From positions 395,907 to 459,906 of the forward strand of contig NZ_SAIT01000003.1 in assembly GCF_004360145.1 (NCBI RefSeq): a DNA stretch of 64,000 nt, in the 5' to 3' direction. Positions 6,944-16,508 of the stretch are shown in pieces (position 1 is the first letter of the stretch; each line of letters opens with the position of its first letter). The stretch comes from Aliiroseovarius marinus. GTDB taxonomy: Bacteria; Pseudomonadota; Alphaproteobacteria; Rhodobacterales; Rhodobacteraceae. The notes under the pieces were generated by a model. That model had not been told where the DNA came from. It saw only the letters and a program-made list of their open reading frames with translations, and searched no databases. Made by a program: the position numbers and the translations under genes.

Positions 6944-9900
6944 TTAGCTACAGCCCGTGGTCGAGCCGCAGGTGTTGCACTTCATGCAGGTACCGTTGCG
7001 CACCAGCGTGTAGTTTCCGCACTCGCCACAGGGATCGCCTTCGTAGCCCTGCATCTTGGCCTTGGTGCGTGCATCAATGGTGTTCACGGTTCCGGTCGAG
7101 ACCGAGGTCTCGGTCACCGACATCTCGACCACAGCGGTGTCGCCACCCGCCGTTTCCGGCACCAGAGTGTTCAACGTCGCCACCGGATCAGTTCCGGTCA
7201 GAACCGTCCCGCCCGCTTCGGCTCCGCCCTGCAGCACCACCAGTTCTTGCGGCAGACGCTTACGCAGATAGCCGGTCGAGCTGATTTGTTTCAGCACTTC
7301 CAAGGACTTAGTGGCGGCGGTCTCGGACGGCTCCTGTACGTTGGATACGCCCTCTTCCTCGCCTCGGCCCAGATCGTCGAACGTGGCCCCTTGCGGTTTC
7401 ACATGTGCCAGATCGGTGCGGTCCAGATAGGACACGGCCAGTTCGCGGAAGATGTAATCCAGGATCGACGTCGCGTTCTTGATCGAGTCGTTGCCCTGTA
7501 CCATGCCCGCCGGTTCGAACTTGGTGAAGGTGAAGGCGTCCACGAACTCTTCCAGCGGCACGCCGTATTGCAGGCCGACCGACACGGCGATGGCGAAGTT
7601 GTTCATCATCGCACGGAAGCCAGCGCCTTCCTTGTGCATGTCGATGAAGATCTCGCCCAGATTGCCGTCTTCGTATTCGCCGGTGCGCAGATAGACCTTG
7701 TGGCCGCCGACGATGGCTTTCTGCGTATAGCCCTTGCGGCGCTCGGGCAGCTTCTCGCGGCCGCGCGCCACTTCTTTGATCACCACCTTCTCGATGATCT
7801 TCTCGGCCAGCGTCACGGCTTTCTCGTGGGTCGAGCCCGAAGCCAGAATTTCTTCTGCTTCCTCGTCATCCTCGACCAGAGCCGCCGCCAAAGGCTGGCT
7901 CAGCTTCGAGCCATCACGATACAGCGCATTGGCCTTCACACCTAGCGACCAGCTGAGTTCGTACGCCTTCTGGCAGTCCTCGATGGTGGCGTCATTCGGC
8001 ATGTTGATCGTTTTCGAGATCGCACCCGAGATGAACGACTGCGCCGCGGCCATCATGTGGATGTGGCTGTCAACACTCAGGAAACGCTTGCCTTTTTTGC
8101 CGCACGGGTTGGCGCAATCGAAGACGTTGTAATGCTCTTCCTTCAGGAACGGCGCGCCTTCAAGCGTCATCGTGCCCAGAACGTGGTCGTTCGCGGCTTC
8201 GATGTCCTTTCGGGTGAAGCCCAGATGACGCAGCAGGTTGAACTCGGGATCGTTCAGCTTGTCCGCCGGGATGCCCAGAACGTTGGTGCAGAACTCTTCG
8301 CCCAGCGTCCACTGGTTGAAGACAAAGCGGATGTCGAAGGCCGATGGCAAGGCCGCCTCGATCTTCTCGATCTCGTTCTGACCAAAGCCGTGGCCGATCA
8401 GCGTGGTATGGTTGATCGCAGGTGCGTTGCCCATGGTGCCGTGACCGACCGCATAGGCGATGATCTCTTCGATCTGTGCGCTGTCATAACCCAGCTTTTC
8501 AAGCGCGGCAGGCACCGAACGGTTGATGATCTTGAAGTAGCCGCCACCGGCCAGCTTCTTGAACTTCACCAGCGCAAAGTCCGGCTCGATCCCGGTCGTG
8601 TCACAATCCATCACCAGACCGATGGTGCCCGTCGGCGCGATCACGGACACCTGCGCGTTGCGATAGCCATGCTTTTCACCCAGCGCATAGGCTTCGTCCC
8701 ACGCGCCCATGGCCAGATCGACCAACTTGGCATCGGGGCAGTTTTTCAGGTCCAGCGGAACCGGTTTCACAGCCAAATCCTGATAACCTTCGCTGGCGCC
8801 GTAAGCTGCGTTGCGGTGGTTCTGGATGACGCGCAGCATGTGGTCCTTGTTGCGCTCATAGCCTTCAAAGGCGCCCAGCTCGCCCGCGATTTCCGCCGAG
8901 GTCGCATAGGCCACACCGGTCATGATCGCGGTCAGCGCGCCACAGAGCGCACGGCCCTCGTCACTGTCATAGCCATAGCCCATGTTCATCAGCAGGCCGC
9001 CGATGTTGGCATAGCCCAGACCCAAGGTGCGGAAAACATAAGACAATTCCGCGATCTCTTTCGACGGGAACTGCGCCATCATGACCGAGATTTCCAGCGT
9101 GATGGTCCACAGGCGCGTGGCGTGCATGTAATCTTCGGCCTGGAATTGACCATCCTTCAGGAAGGTCAGCAGGTTCATCGAGGCCAGGTTACACGCGGTG
9201 TCGTCCAAGAACATGTATTCCGAACAAGGGTTCGAGCCGCGGATCTGGCCGTCTTCCGGGCATGTGTGCCACGCGTTGACCGTGTCGTGATACTGGATAC
9301 CGGGATCAGCGCAGGACCATGCGGCGTGGCCGATCTGCTCCCACAGATCACGCGCCTTGATGGTCTTGGCGACGGTGCCATCGGTGCGGCGGATAAGCTC
9401 CCAATCGGCGTCGGCCTCAACAGCTTTCAGGAAGCTGTCGGTCACGCGGACCGAGTTGTTCGAGTTCTGGCCGGAGACGGTGGCGTAAGCCTCTGAATCC
9501 CAGTCGGTGTCATAGGTCGGGAACTCGATCGAGCCAAAGCCCTGCTTGGCGTAATCCAGTACGCGCTTGACGTAAGCCTCGGGAATTGCAACCTTTTTCG
9601 CTGCGCGCACCGCGTCCTTCAGCGTCTCGTTGGTCTTCGGATCATAAGCATCTTCTTCCTTGCCGTCCCATGCGCGGATGGCGGCGAAGATATGGTTCAG
9701 ATGCTGTTCGTGCATCTTCGAGCCAGCGACAAGCGAGGCCACCTTCTGCTCTTCCTTAACCTTCCAGTTGATGTATTCCTCGATATCCGGGTGGTCGGCA
9801 TCGACGATCACCATCTTGGCCGCACGGCGGGTGGTGCCACCCGACTTGATCGCGCCAGCAGCGCGGTCACCGATTTTCAAAAAGCCCATCAGGCCCGAGG

Positions 9901-10651
9901 ATTTGCCACCACCCGACAGCGGTTCATCGGCCGCACGTAGGGACGAGAAGTTGGTGCCGGTGCCGGAACCGTATTTGAACAGACGTGCCTCGCGGACCCA
10001 CAGGTCCATGATGCCGCCATCGCCCACCAGATCATCACCGATCGACTGGATGAAGCAGGCATGCGGCTGCGGATGCTCATAGGACGACTTGGAACGGGTC
10101 AGTTTGCGGGTCTTGTGGTCGACATAATAGTGGCCCTGTGCCGGACCATCGATGCCATAAGCCCAGTGCAAGCCTGTATTGAACCACTGGGGCGAGTTGG
10201 GCGCGGCACGCTGGCTGGCCAGCATGTGGCGCATTTCGTCGAAATAGGCACGGGCGTCTTCTTCGGTGGTGAAGTAACCACCCTTCCAACCCCAATAGGC
10301 CCACGCGCCTGCCAGACGGTCAAACACCTGCTTGGCCGACGTTTCGCCGCCGAAGCGTTCCTCTTCGGGCAGATCTGCCATGGCCTTTTCATCGGGGACC
10401 GAGCGCCACAGGAATTCGGGAACGCCTTTTTCCTTCACCTTCTTCAGGACAGCGGGGACCCCCGCCTTACGGAAGTATTTCTGCGCAATCACATCCGAGG
10501 CCACTTGGCTCCAGCTCGTGGGGACTTCGCATTCGTCCAGTTTGAAGACGATGGTGCCATCCGGGTTGCGAATTTCTGATGCCGTGGTGGTAAACTCCAG
10601 CTCGGAATACGCGCCCTGCCCCGATTTTGTGAATTTGCGTTCAATCTTCAT
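6944..10651 (-). CDS. nrdJ: Adenosylcobalamin-dependent (class II) ribonucleotide reductase
   Basis: A 1235-residue class II reductase that makes deoxyribonucleotides with an adenosylcobalamin-generated thiyl radical, independent of oxygen. The alpha/beta-barrel core carries the NPCSEYMF segment near residue 475 and CDTTGIEPD near 685. A TSCPD-type domain follows at about 1020-1110 ([21 protein letters not shown]). The tail is a cysteine-rich zinc-type motif ([10 protein letters not shown]...[14 protein letters not shown]), the usual end of the long NrdJ form. The upstream DNA holds NrdR-type boxes rather than a cobalamin riboswitch. It stands alone as a single-gene unit between ilvBN and tRNA-Pro. 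Confidence 0.95.
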   Translation of the reverse strand: MKIERKFTKSGQGAYSELEFTTTASEIRNPDGTIVFKLDECEVPTSWSQVASDVIAQKYFRKAGVPAVLKKVKEKGVPEFLWRSVPDEKAMADLPEEERFGGETSAKQVFDRLAGAWAYWGWKGGYFTTEEDARAYFDEMRHMLASQRAAPNSPQWFNTGLHWAYGIDGPAQGHYYVDHKTRKLTRSKSSYEHPQPHACFIQSIGDDLVGDGGIMDLWVREARLFKYGSGTGTNFSSLRAADEPLSGGGKSSGLMGFLKIGDRAAGAIKSGGTTRRAAKMVIVDADHPDIEEYINWKVKEEQKVASLVAGSKMHEQHLNHIFAAIRAWDGKEEDAYDPKTNETLKDAVRAAKKVAIPEAYVKRVLDYAKQGFGSIEFPTYDTDWDSEAYATVSGQNSNNSVRVTDSFLKAVEADADWELIRRTDGTVAKTIKARDLWEQIGHAAWSCADPGIQYHDTVNAWHTCPEDGQIRGSNPCSEYMFLDDTACNLASMNLLTFLKDGQFQAEDYMHATRLWTITLEISVMMAQFPSKEIAELSYVFRTLGLGYANIGGLLMNMGYGYDSDEGRALCGALTAIMTGVAYATSAEIAGELGAFEGYERNKDHMLRVIQNHRNAAYGASEGYQDLAVKPVPLDLKNCPDAKLVDLAMGAWDEAYALGEKHGYRNAQVSVIAPTGTIGLVMDCDTTGIEPDFALVKFKKLAGGGYFKIINRSVPAALEKLGYDSAQIEEIIAYAVGHGTMGNAPAINHTTLIGHGFGQNEIEKIEAALPSAFDIRFVFNQWTLGEEFCTNVLGIPADKLNDPEFNLLRHLGFTRKDIEAANDHVLGTMTLEGAPFLKEEHYNVFDCANPCGKKGKRFLSVDSHIHMMAAAQSFISGAISKTINMPNDATIEDCQKAYELSWSLGVKANALYRDGSKLSQPLAAALVEDDEEAEEILASGSTHEKAVTLAEKIIEKVVIKEVARGREKLPERRKGYTQKAIVGGHKVYLRTGEYEDGNLGEIFIDMHKEGAGFRAMMNNFAIAVSVGLQYGVPLEEFVDAFTFTKFEPAGMVQGNDSIKNATSILDYIFRELAVSYLDRTDLAHVKPQGATFDDLGRGEEEGVSNVQEPSETAATKSLEVLKQISSTGYLRKRLPQELVVLQGGAEAGGTVLTGTDPVATLNTLVPETAGGDTAVVEMSVTETSVSTGTVNTIDARTKAKMQGYEGDPCGECGNYTLVRNGTCMKCNTCGSTTGCS

Positions 10652-10778
10652 TGTGCCCTGTCCAGTCCCTTTAGTCGTCCCCTGCGGCCCGTCAGCGCAA
10701 GAGATCTGCCCTTTTCCATCAAATTCGTGCTAGTCGAAGTGGCTGCGGATAGGACACAAGAATACCGCCGAGCGCCGC

Positions 10779-10793
10779 ACACTTTCAAAGTGT
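10779..10793. promoter_or_regulatory. Perfect dyad in the nrdJ 5' region
   Basis: ACACTTT-C-AAAGTGT is a perfect 7+1+7 palindrome 128 bp upstream of the nrdJ start. It lies inside the presumed nrdJ 5' UTR, so it may be an operator or an RNA hairpin. No known factor is assigned. Confidence 0.35.
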
Positions 10794-10854
10794 CGCACCC
10801 TTGAGACTTCAAAATCGAAGCATGGTCCCCTGTTTTCACCCTACCAACCGCGAG

Positions 10855-10902
10855 CCACTATATATTGTGGCCCTTTCGACTAGCCCCCACAATCTGGCGT
10901 AG
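10855..10902 (-). promoter_or_regulatory. NrdR box pair upstream of nrdJ
   Basis: CCACTATATATTGTGG at 10855-10870 closely matches the NrdR consensus acaCwAtATaTwGtgt. A weaker match (CCACAATCTGGCGTAG, 9 of 16 positions by eye) starts 32 bp further at 10887, the usual spacing of paired NrdR boxes. The candidate promoter overlaps the distal box. NrdR is the ATP/dATP-sensing repressor of ribonucleotide reductase genes. Confidence 0.75.
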
Positions 10903-10920
10903 ACCGCCCTATACCGTCAA
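10891..10920 (-). promoter_or_regulatory. Candidate nrdJ promoter
   Basis: Minus-strand TTGACG (10920-10915), an 18-bp spacer and CAGATT (10896-10891). The -10 is poor, as expected for a regulated promoter, and lies in the second NrdR box. It implies a 5' UTR of about 230 nt. Confidence 0.4.
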
Positions 10921-11280
10921 CGACAAATTCAAAGATATCCCCAACTCTTTTCTGTTGACGCAGGTGGTCGTTCGCCCACCGGAATGGCACCTGATTGATT
11001 CTCGGTTAATACTACCTTTGCGTGTATCCTTATTTTACTAGCAAATTGGCCCGCTTACGTACCGAACACAATATGTTGCTTGAAGTGACATGTATCACCA
11101 CAAGCCATAGCGTAAAAAATGAGCGCTCTTCGATGCTGCATTACAGCATTGTTCTGTTTCGCAAATCGCGCCGCGAATCTGCGCGTACTGGATGCCTGCA
11201 ACCGCCGAAATCCGACTCAGTTGAGGGCATCTTGGTTAGCGGATTGAGGGTGTGTTGCGGGGATCCAATCGCCGCGAGGC
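10921..11280. other. Gene-free, AT-richer stretch between nrdJ and tRNA-Pro
   Basis: Apart from the nrdJ control sites and the boxes listed separately, I see no credible gene between 10652 and 11345. The open frame crossing 11022-11498 runs straight through the tRNA and is not coding. The stretch around 10990-11150 is visibly richer in A and T than its surroundings and contains a small stem, ATGCTG (11133-11138) with CAGCAT (11144-11149). I found no duplicate of the tRNA 3' end that would mark an old integration. Confidence 0.6.
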
Positions 11281-11315
11281 CACCATATATAGTGGCATCC
11301 TCCGCCATGCGGAGA
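11281..11315. promoter_or_regulatory. Second NrdR-like box followed by a hairpin
   Basis: CCACCATATATAGTGG (11281-11296) matches the NrdR consensus about as well as the box at 10855, and both are preceded by CCGCGAG. It sits 630 bp upstream of nrdJ and just beyond the 3' end of tRNA-Pro. Next to it CTCCGC-CAT-GCGGAG (11301-11315) forms a 6-bp hairpin that could serve the tRNA transcript. Confidence 0.5.
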
Positions 11316-11345
11316 TCTCAAACGACGAACTCTTTTCAAGAAGAG

Positions 11346-11422
11346 TGGTCGGGACGGCAAGATTCGAACTTGCGACCCCCTGTACCCAAAACAGGTGCGC
11401 TACCAGGCTGCGCTACGTCCCG
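11346..11422 (-). tRNA. tRNA-Pro (anticodon TGG)
   Basis: On the minus strand the 77-nt sequence folds into a full cloverleaf. The acceptor stem CGGGACG/CGTCCCG is perfect. The anticodon loop TTTGGGT, within stem CCTGT/ACAGG, gives TGG. The T-arm contains GTTCGAATC. Discriminator A and an encoded CCA end the gene at 11346. It reads toward nrdJ. Confidence 0.95.
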
Positions 11423-11494
11423 AACGCCCCCTCCTTACCGATGTGCATCAGCAATGAAAAGAGAGAAATCCCGACAAAATGCAATGTTGGTCGA

Positions 11495-12025
11495 TTAATC
11501 CGAAACGGGCGCGTCACATGGCCAGACTGCCACGTCCTGATCAAAAGCCGGGTGCTGCAGTTCGCTATCCTCACCGATGCCAAATCGCGCAGCCAGCCCG
11601 CCATTTATTTCCAGCACAGCGCTAACGCCCGGCCCACCGTCGATCAGGGTTGTATCATGAGGGATCGCGTTTTCATGAATGCGGGAAACTGATCCATCGG
11701 GGCGAATGAACAGCATGTCGAGCGGGAGGAGCGTGTTCTTCATCCAGAAACCGACCTGCTGCGGTGCCTCGAACAGAAAGAGCATGCCGTGGGTCGTGGG
11801 CATGGTTTCGCGAAACATCAACCCTTGCGCCCGTTCATTAGGGTCGTCGGCGACCTCGATCGTGAAGGACGCCTGCCCCCACTCACCGCGGATCGAGATG
11901 CGATCAAGCTGGCAATCCGAAGCCAGAGCCCCTGTTGCGCCGACACCTGCGCAACACGCAATCACGGCCGCGCGCAAGAAGGAAAGGGTCAAGAAGCGGA
12001 TCCGTCGTCGACAGCAGCATCCCAC
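11495..12025 (-). CDS. DUF192 domain secreted protein
   Basis: A protein of up to 176 residues: a basic N-terminus (CRRRIRF), a hydrophobic signal segment ([23 protein letters not shown]), then a DUF192 domain with its hallmarks [24 protein letters not shown] and LDMLFI. DUF192 proteins are small, usually exported, and of unknown function. The ATG at 12025 lies inside the cold-shock gene (37-nt overlap). An alternative TTG at 11992 overlaps the cold-shock stop as TTGA and would still leave an intact signal peptide. Either way the two genes are translationally linked. Confidence 0.85.
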   Translation of the reverse strand: MGCCCRRRIRFLTLSFLRAAVIACCAGVGATGALASDCQLDRISIRGEWGQASFTIEVADDPNERAQGLMFRETMPTTHGMLFLFEAPQQVGFWMKNTLLPLDMLFIRPDGSVSRIHENAIPHDTTLIDGGPGVSAVLEINGGLAARFGIGEDSELQHPAFDQDVAVWPCDAPVSD

Positions 12026-12534
12026 GCATGCACGGACACCGCCATTTTGCCGCGCTTACCATCGGCCGCGCGAATGCTGATCGCCTCGCCCGGTTGCAGG
12101 TCCGCAAGTCCCGAGCGGCGCAGGACTTCGATATGCACAAAAATGTCTTCAGAGCTGCCGAAAGCATTGGCAAACCCAAAACCTTTGGCCTTGTCGAACC
12201 ATTTTACACGGGCAGGCTCCATATCGCCGATGCTGTCGGGATCGACCAGCCCTTCCACAATCTCTTCCAGCTGATGAACGCTGTCCCCTTCCGGGGGCGC
12301 AATCGACAAGACGCTGATGGCTTGAAAGCCACGATCCGTGGCCTGAACGGTGATTTCGATGCTAGATCCGTCGGCGACAGAGCTTTGGCCAAAATTGCGT
12401 AACACATTGGCATGTAACAGAATATCTGCCCCACCTTCATTCGCAACCACAAACCCGAACCCCTTGTTCGGATCGAACCATTTGACCTGCCCTTGCACCA
12501 CCTCAGGCGCTTGGGCGTCACCCATCTGCGACAT
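11989..12534 (-). CDS. Cold-shock protein with two CSD domains
   Basis: A 181-residue cytoplasmic nucleic-acid chaperone with two cold-shock domains. Domain 1 (about 14-85) has [16 protein letters not shown] (RNP1) and [10 protein letters not shown] (RNP2-like); domain 2 (about 110-175) has [16 protein letters not shown] and [10 protein letters not shown]. Typical Csp proteins have one domain of about 70 residues; the double form is known in alphaproteobacteria. ATG 12534 has GAGG six bases upstream; an in-frame GTG at 12549 is possible. It overlaps the DUF192 gene downstream. Confidence 0.9.
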   Translation of the reverse strand: MSQMGDAQAPEVVQGQVKWFDPNKGFGFVVANEGGADILLHANVLRNFGQSSVADGSSIEITVQATDRGFQAISVLSIAPPEGDSVHQLEEIVEGLVDPDSIGDMEPARVKWFDKAKGFGFANAFGSSEDIFVHIEVLRRSGLADLQPGEAISIRAADGKRGKMAVSVHAWDAAVDDGSAS

Positions 12535-12648
12535 ATCAACCTCTAGCACATTTCGTCCCCATGTTTACTATTGGGGCGTTTGCACGGACGACGCAAGCCC
12601 TCCGGCCCTGTATTTTTGGATAGGTAGAGCCAAAAAGCAGCAATATTT

Positions 12649-13254
12649 TCAGGGATTCAGGCGCTCAACCTTCCAGTTTTGATCCTGCCCTGACAGCGAC
12701 CAACGAAAGCGATCGTGCAAACGGAATGCACCATCTGCCCAAAACTCGATTTCACTCGGCTGGATGCGGTATCCCCCCCAGAACTCTGGTCGCTGCGGCG
12801 TCGGCCCATGCTGCGCCGTCACCTTTGCCACCTTGGCCATCAAGCTGGCGCGCGACGACAACGGCTGGCTTTGCTTGGACGCCCACGCCCCCAGTTTGCT
12901 TTTCAGGGAACGCGACGCAAAGTAATTGTCCGCCTGCACCCCTTCTTCCCGCGTCACGGTTCCACGAACGCGAATTTGGCGCCTCAGGCTTTTCCAATGC
13001 ATGACGAAGGCAGCCTTCCCGCTCTGTTCGATTTCCTGCGCTTTGACCGAGCCGTAATTCGTATAGAAAACGAACGCATCATCCTCGATGTCTTTCAACA
13101 GCACCATGCGCGCATTCGGCAAACCATCCGCATCGACGGTCGACAGAGCGATTGCATTTGGATCATTCACCTCGCTCTTCTCAGCTTCAGCCAGCCAGTT
13201 TCGCGCAATGACAAACGGATCATCGCCCGCAAAAATTCCGTCACGTTCAGACAT
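12649..13254 (-). CDS. pdxH: Pyridoxamine 5'-phosphate oxidase
   Basis: A 201-residue FMN enzyme oxidising pyridoxine- or pyridoxamine-5'-phosphate to pyridoxal 5'-phosphate. Family blocks are present: [19 protein letters not shown] (FMN-binding beta strands, about 37-55), [26 protein letters not shown], the [16 protein letters not shown] segment, and the C-terminal [10 protein letters not shown]...WRLHDR-type ending ([10 protein letters not shown]). ATG 13254 is chosen because GAGGGA lies seven bases before it, whereas the ATG two codons upstream is too close. Transcribed alone, or with the cold-shock gene downstream. Confidence 0.93.
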   Translation of the reverse strand: MSERDGIFAGDDPFVIARNWLAEAEKSEVNDPNAIALSTVDADGLPNARMVLLKDIEDDAFVFYTNYGSVKAQEIEQSGKAAFVMHWKSLRRQIRVRGTVTREEGVQADNYFASRSLKSKLGAWASKQSQPLSSRASLMAKVAKVTAQHGPTPQRPEFWGGYRIQPSEIEFWADGAFRLHDRFRWSLSGQDQNWKVERLNP

Positions 13255-13412
13255 TTGCATTCCCTCTCACTCGGTTCATCTTCGCACGAACCCACAAGAT
13301 ACCTTGGCCAAATCCCGCCATTTCACAAGCACATAGCGCCATGCCGGACTTGAAGACGTACCGTCAATCGCCTAAACGGTCTTAACGCAGTATCTCGGGA
13401 CGAGGAATATTT

Positions 13413-14231
13413 ATGTCGACCGAATTGATGAAGGGGAAGCGCGGCCTGATCATGGGTCTCGCGAATGATAAATCCATTGCATGGGGAATTGCGAAGGCCT
13501 GTTCCGACGCTGGCGCCGAGCTTGCCTTTTCCTATCAGGGTGAGGCCCTGAAAAAGCGGGTCGCACCGCTGGCTGACCAACTTGGGTCGGACATTGTTCT
13601 GGAATGCGACGTGGCAGATCAGGCATCGATTGACGCGCTATTTGCCGCCTTGGAAGAGAAATGGGGCAAGTTGGACTTCATCGTCCATGCCATTGGTTTC
13701 TCGGACAAAAACGAACTTCGCGGTCGCTATGTCGACACCAGCCCGGAAAACTTCCGCATGACCATGGACATCTCGGTTTACAGCTTCACCGCTGTTGCGC
13801 GCCGCGCGGCCGATCTGATGACCGATGGTGGCTCGATGATTACCCTGACGTACTACGGTGCCGAGCAGGTGATGCCGCACTACAACGTCATGGGCGTGGC
13901 CAAAGCCGCGCTGGAGGCCTCGGTACGCTATCTGGCCGAGGATCTGGGCAAGGACGGCATCCGCGTGAACTCGATTTCCGCAGGTCCGATCAAGACGTTG
14001 GCTGCCTCGGGCATCGGTGATTTCCGCTATATCCTGAAATGGAACGAGCTGAACTCGCCCCTGCGCCGCAACGTATCGATCAACGACGTGGGCAACTCGG
14101 CCCTGTATCTGTTGTCGGATCTGGGCGCGGGTGTGACCGGCGAAACCCACCATGTCGATGCGGGCTATCACGTGGTCGGCATGAAGGCCGTCGATGCCCC
14201 CGACATCGACGTGACCACCGGCCGCAAGTAA
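13413..14231 (+). CDS. fabI: Enoyl-[acyl-carrier-protein] reductase (NADH)
   Basis: A 272-residue atypical SDR that reduces trans-2-enoyl-ACP, the last step of each fatty-acid elongation cycle. The N-terminal [15 protein letters not shown] cofactor loop (about 15-29) and the catalytic pair Y157-x6-K164 (HYNVMGVAK) are intact, with the second conserved tyrosine at 147/148. Length matches FabI. GAGGAA precedes the ATG. A gpt gene follows after 11 bp in the same direction. It is the triclosan/diazaborine target in other bacteria. Confidence 0.94.
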   Translation: MSTELMKGKRGLIMGLANDKSIAWGIAKACSDAGAELAFSYQGEALKKRVAPLADQLGSDIVLECDVADQASIDALFAALEEKWGKLDFIVHAIGFSDKNELRGRYVDTSPENFRMTMDISVYSFTAVARRAADLMTDGGSMITLTYYGAEQVMPHYNVMGVAKAALEASVRYLAEDLGKDGIRVNSISAGPIKTLAASGIGDFRYILKWNELNSPLRRNVSINDVGNSALYLLSDLGAGVTGETHHVDAGYHVVGMKAVDAPDIDVTTGRK

Positions 14232-14242
14232 GGAGCGACCCC

Positions 14243-14764
14243 ATGAGCGATCACCGTTTGCCGCACGAAAAAGGTTTTCATATCAGCTGGGATCAGATCC
14301 ACCGCGACAGCCGTGCGCTGGCGTGGCGTCTGGACGGTCAAGGTCCGGATGATGGTGCTTGGCGCGCTGTCGTTGCGATCACCCGTGGCGGCATGGCCCC
14401 CGCGATGATCGTCAGCCGCGAGCTGGACATCCGCACCGTGGATACGATCAGCGTCAAATCCTATCACGCGGGTGGCGGCAAAGCCGATCAGCAGCGCGAT
14501 GCGCAGGTCCTGAAATCCCCCGACCCCGAACTTATGGGCGACGGTGAAGGCGTGTTGATCATCGACGATCTGGTCGACAGCGGAAAAACGTTGGAGCTGG
14601 TGCGCGAGATGTACCCAAAGGCACATTTCGCAACCGTTTACGCCAAGCCCAAAGGCCGCCCGCAGGTGGACACGTTCATCACGGAAGTCAGCCAAGACAC
14701 GTGGATTTTCTTCCCGTGGGACATGGCGCTGCAGTATGTAGAGCCCTATCGCGGAACGGACTAA
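14243..14764 (+). CDS. gpt: Xanthine-guanine phosphoribosyltransferase
   Basis: A 173-residue type I phosphoribosyltransferase salvaging guanine and xanthine to GMP and XMP with PRPP. The PRPP-binding loop is [13 protein letters not shown] (about 104-116), and [12 protein letters not shown] forms the N-terminal PPi loop. The C-terminal WIFFPWD is the family base-binding hood motif. AGGAG lies just before the start, right after the fabI stop, so the two are probably co-transcribed. It ends before a bidirectional terminator. Confidence 0.9.
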   Translation: MSDHRLPHEKGFHISWDQIHRDSRALAWRLDGQGPDDGAWRAVVAITRGGMAPAMIVSRELDIRTVDTISVKSYHAGGGKADQQRDAQVLKSPDPELMGDGEGVLIIDDLVDSGKTLELVREMYPKAHFATVYAKPKGRPQVDTFITEVSQDTWIFFPWDMALQYVEPYRGTD

Positions 14765-14781
14765 GCCCTTCTGATAGAAAC

Positions 14782-14810
14782 AAAAAACCCCGGCCAAGCC
14801 GGTTTTTTTT
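14782..14810. terminator. Bidirectional terminator between gpt and DUF4167 genes
   Basis: CCGGC-CAA-GCCGG (14790-14802) is flanked by an A-run on the left and eight T on the right, so it can end transcripts from both sides. Confidence 0.85.
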
Positions 14811-14830
14811 ATGGCCAGTTAGATGGCGTA

Positions 14831-15415
14831 TTACTCGGCAGCTTCGCCCGACGGATCTGTTACCTCAGGCGCAGGTTTAGCGTCTGCCGCCGAAGCCTCT
14901 TCTTTACGGGCCGGCTTGCGCGGCTTGCGGGCGCGGGTCGGCTGGCGGCGCGGTTTGCTTTCAGGCGTCTCGACCAGACCGTTGTCATCATCGCCGGCAA
15001 TATCAGGCTGCGGTGCGTCGGCCAGATCAGGCTGCGCGCCCTCGCCCGGCACGGGCTGTTCGGCGGCTGCATTGGCCTGAGCCTCGGCACGTTCGGCACG
15101 GGCGTCTTTTTCGCGTTGCTGGCGTTCACGATTCTGCTGGTCGGCCTGCTGACGACGCGCCTCGATTTCACGCTGCGCTTCGCCCAGAAGGCGGGTGTAG
15201 TGTTCGGCGTGCTGCTGGAAATTCTCACCGGCCACACGGTCGTTCGACAGGAATGCATCGCGTGTCAGCTGGTTGTATTTGTCGATAATCTGCTGCGGCG
15301 TCCCGCGCACCTTACCTTCCGGGCCCGAGCTATCATACACACGGTTGATGATGTTCCCCGGGTTATTCCGGTTGCGGTTCGACTTGTTGCGCGAACGTGA
15401 TTTCGACGATCTCAT
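14831..15415 (-). CDS. DUF4167 domain-containing protein
   Basis: A 194-residue, largely disordered protein. The N-terminus is basic and asparagine-rich (SRSRNKSNRNRNNPGN), followed by the conserved DUF4167 core (INRVYDSSGPEGKVRGTPQQIIDKYNQLTRDA, about 23-55), a Gln/Glu/Arg helix (about 80-115), an acidic linker, an Arg/Lys/Pro patch (SKPRRQPTRARKPRKPARKE) and an acidic tail. The composition suggests nucleic-acid or ribosome binding, but this is inference. The start at 15415 puts the conserved RSSKSRSRN at the N-terminus. Confidence 0.8.
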   Translation of the reverse strand: MRSSKSRSRNKSNRNRNNPGNIINRVYDSSGPEGKVRGTPQQIIDKYNQLTRDAFLSNDRVAGENFQQHAEHYTRLLGEAQREIEARRQQADQQNRERQQREKDARAERAEAQANAAAEQPVPGEGAQPDLADAPQPDIAGDDDNGLVETPESKPRRQPTRARKPRKPARKEEASAADAKPAPEVTDPSGEAAE

Positions 15416-15659
15416 AAGTAAGTATCCGGTCTCAGCACAGTCTTGCGGCCATCGCCGCGCTGTTGTCTCGGTCAAGGGCTGCGTGGCAGCCGGATGATCC
15501 GATTTTTAGGGCTTGTTCCCAGCGGCGGTCCAAGTGGACTGCGGCGCTGATACCTCTAACAACCATGTGCCCCGGAAAAACACAAGCCTTATATGGATTA
15601 TTTGCCCGATTTGGCGGCATTTTGCGTCAATTATCGGGGTTTAGGACCCAGACTGAAGG

Positions 15660-16508
15660 TTACGCCCATTGAAACCCCGAGGCCGCCACGACGCGATCTT
15701 TCCCTGCCAGATCCTGATGGACCGTAACATCCGAAAACCCGGCAGAGCGACAAAGCGCGGACACGGCGTCACCTTGCAGATGTCCGATTTCAAGCAGCAA
15801 CCGCCCATCCATGGCCAGATGGTCCGGCGCGGCTTGGGTAATGACCCGATAAGCGTCCAGACCGTCTCCACCGGGGGTCAGCGCCATATGCGGCTCCCAC
15901 GTGCGGACCTCGGGCGATAGCTCAGCCATTTCATCCTGCGTGATATAGGGCGGGTTCGAGACAATCAGGTCAAAGCGCGTTGTGGCCTCAAGAGGGGCGA
16001 ACCAGCTGCCTTCATAAAACGTGACACGATCCTGTACGCCAAGCTTCCTGGCATTTCGTCGGGCAACGTCCAGCGCCTTTTCGGATAGGTCCACCCCCTG
16101 CCCTATGGCTGCGGAACGTTCCGCCAGCAAAGACAACAGGATACAGCCCGAACCTGTACCAAGATCAAAAACCGTTTCAAATGGCGCCGACAGGGCAAGA
16201 TCAACCAAAAGCTCGGTATCCGGGCGGGGATCCAGCACGTCGGGGGTCACAATAAAATCCCGCCCGTAAAACGCGCGCTGTCCGACGATTTGCGCGACGG
16301 GCTGGCGTTTGAGGCGGGCCTCGATGGCCCGCTCGAACGCATCTGCCTGATCGGGCGTTACGTCATCATGCATCACCAAGGTCAGGCGGCTGCGCTCCAC
16401 CCCCAGCGCAAAACCCAACAGAACGCGTGCATCCCGCGCCGGATCATCGATCCCGGCCTCGCGCAACCGCGCGACGGCCCCAGCCAGCAGCACAGCCCCG
16501 GTCGTCAC
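15660..16508 (-). CDS. prmC: Release factor glutamine N5-methyltransferase
   Basis: A 282-residue SAM-dependent enzyme that methylates the GGQ glutamine of release factors RF1 and RF2. The helical N-terminal domain (about 1-85) recognises the factor. The Rossmann domain has [15 protein letters not shown] (SAM binding, about 114-128) and the catalytic NPPY at 185-188. Its start overlaps the end of prfA by 4 nt (ATGA), coupling the modifier to its substrate. Both class 1 substrates, prfA and prfB, lie in this window. Confidence 0.94.
   Translation of the reverse strand: MTTGAVLLAGAVARLREAGIDDPARDARVLLGFALGVERSRLTLVMHDDVTPDQADAFERAIEARLKRQPVAQIVGQRAFYGRDFIVTPDVLDPRPDTELLVDLALSAPFETVFDLGTGSGCILLSLLAERSAAIGQGVDLSEKALDVARRNARKLGVQDRVTFYEGSWFAPLEATTRFDLIVSNPPYITQDEMAELSPEVRTWEPHMALTPGGDGLDAYRVITQAAPDHLAMDGRLLLEIGHLQGDAVSALCRSAGFSDVTVHQDLAGKDRVVAASGFQWA

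Noticed and set aside
8057..9496. Plus-strand open frame of about 480 codons inside nrdJ; similar ones at 25164-26561, 28059-29369 and 42122-43312
   Set aside because: All lie antisense to clear housekeeping genes and show the same shadow composition with no domain signal.
10652..10860. Cobalamin riboswitch upstream of nrdJ
   Set aside because: No B12-box-like core or long paired architecture is evident by eye. A covariance search would settle it.
11346..11422. tRNA-Pro as an integration site for a mobile element
   Set aside because: The neighbouring DNA is somewhat AT-richer, but I found no integrase gene and no duplicate of the tRNA 3' end within the window.
11022..11498. Open frame of 158 codons between nrdJ and the DUF192 gene
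   Set aside because: It runs through tRNA-Pro on the other strand and encodes nothing recognisable; about a quarter of it is tRNA complement.
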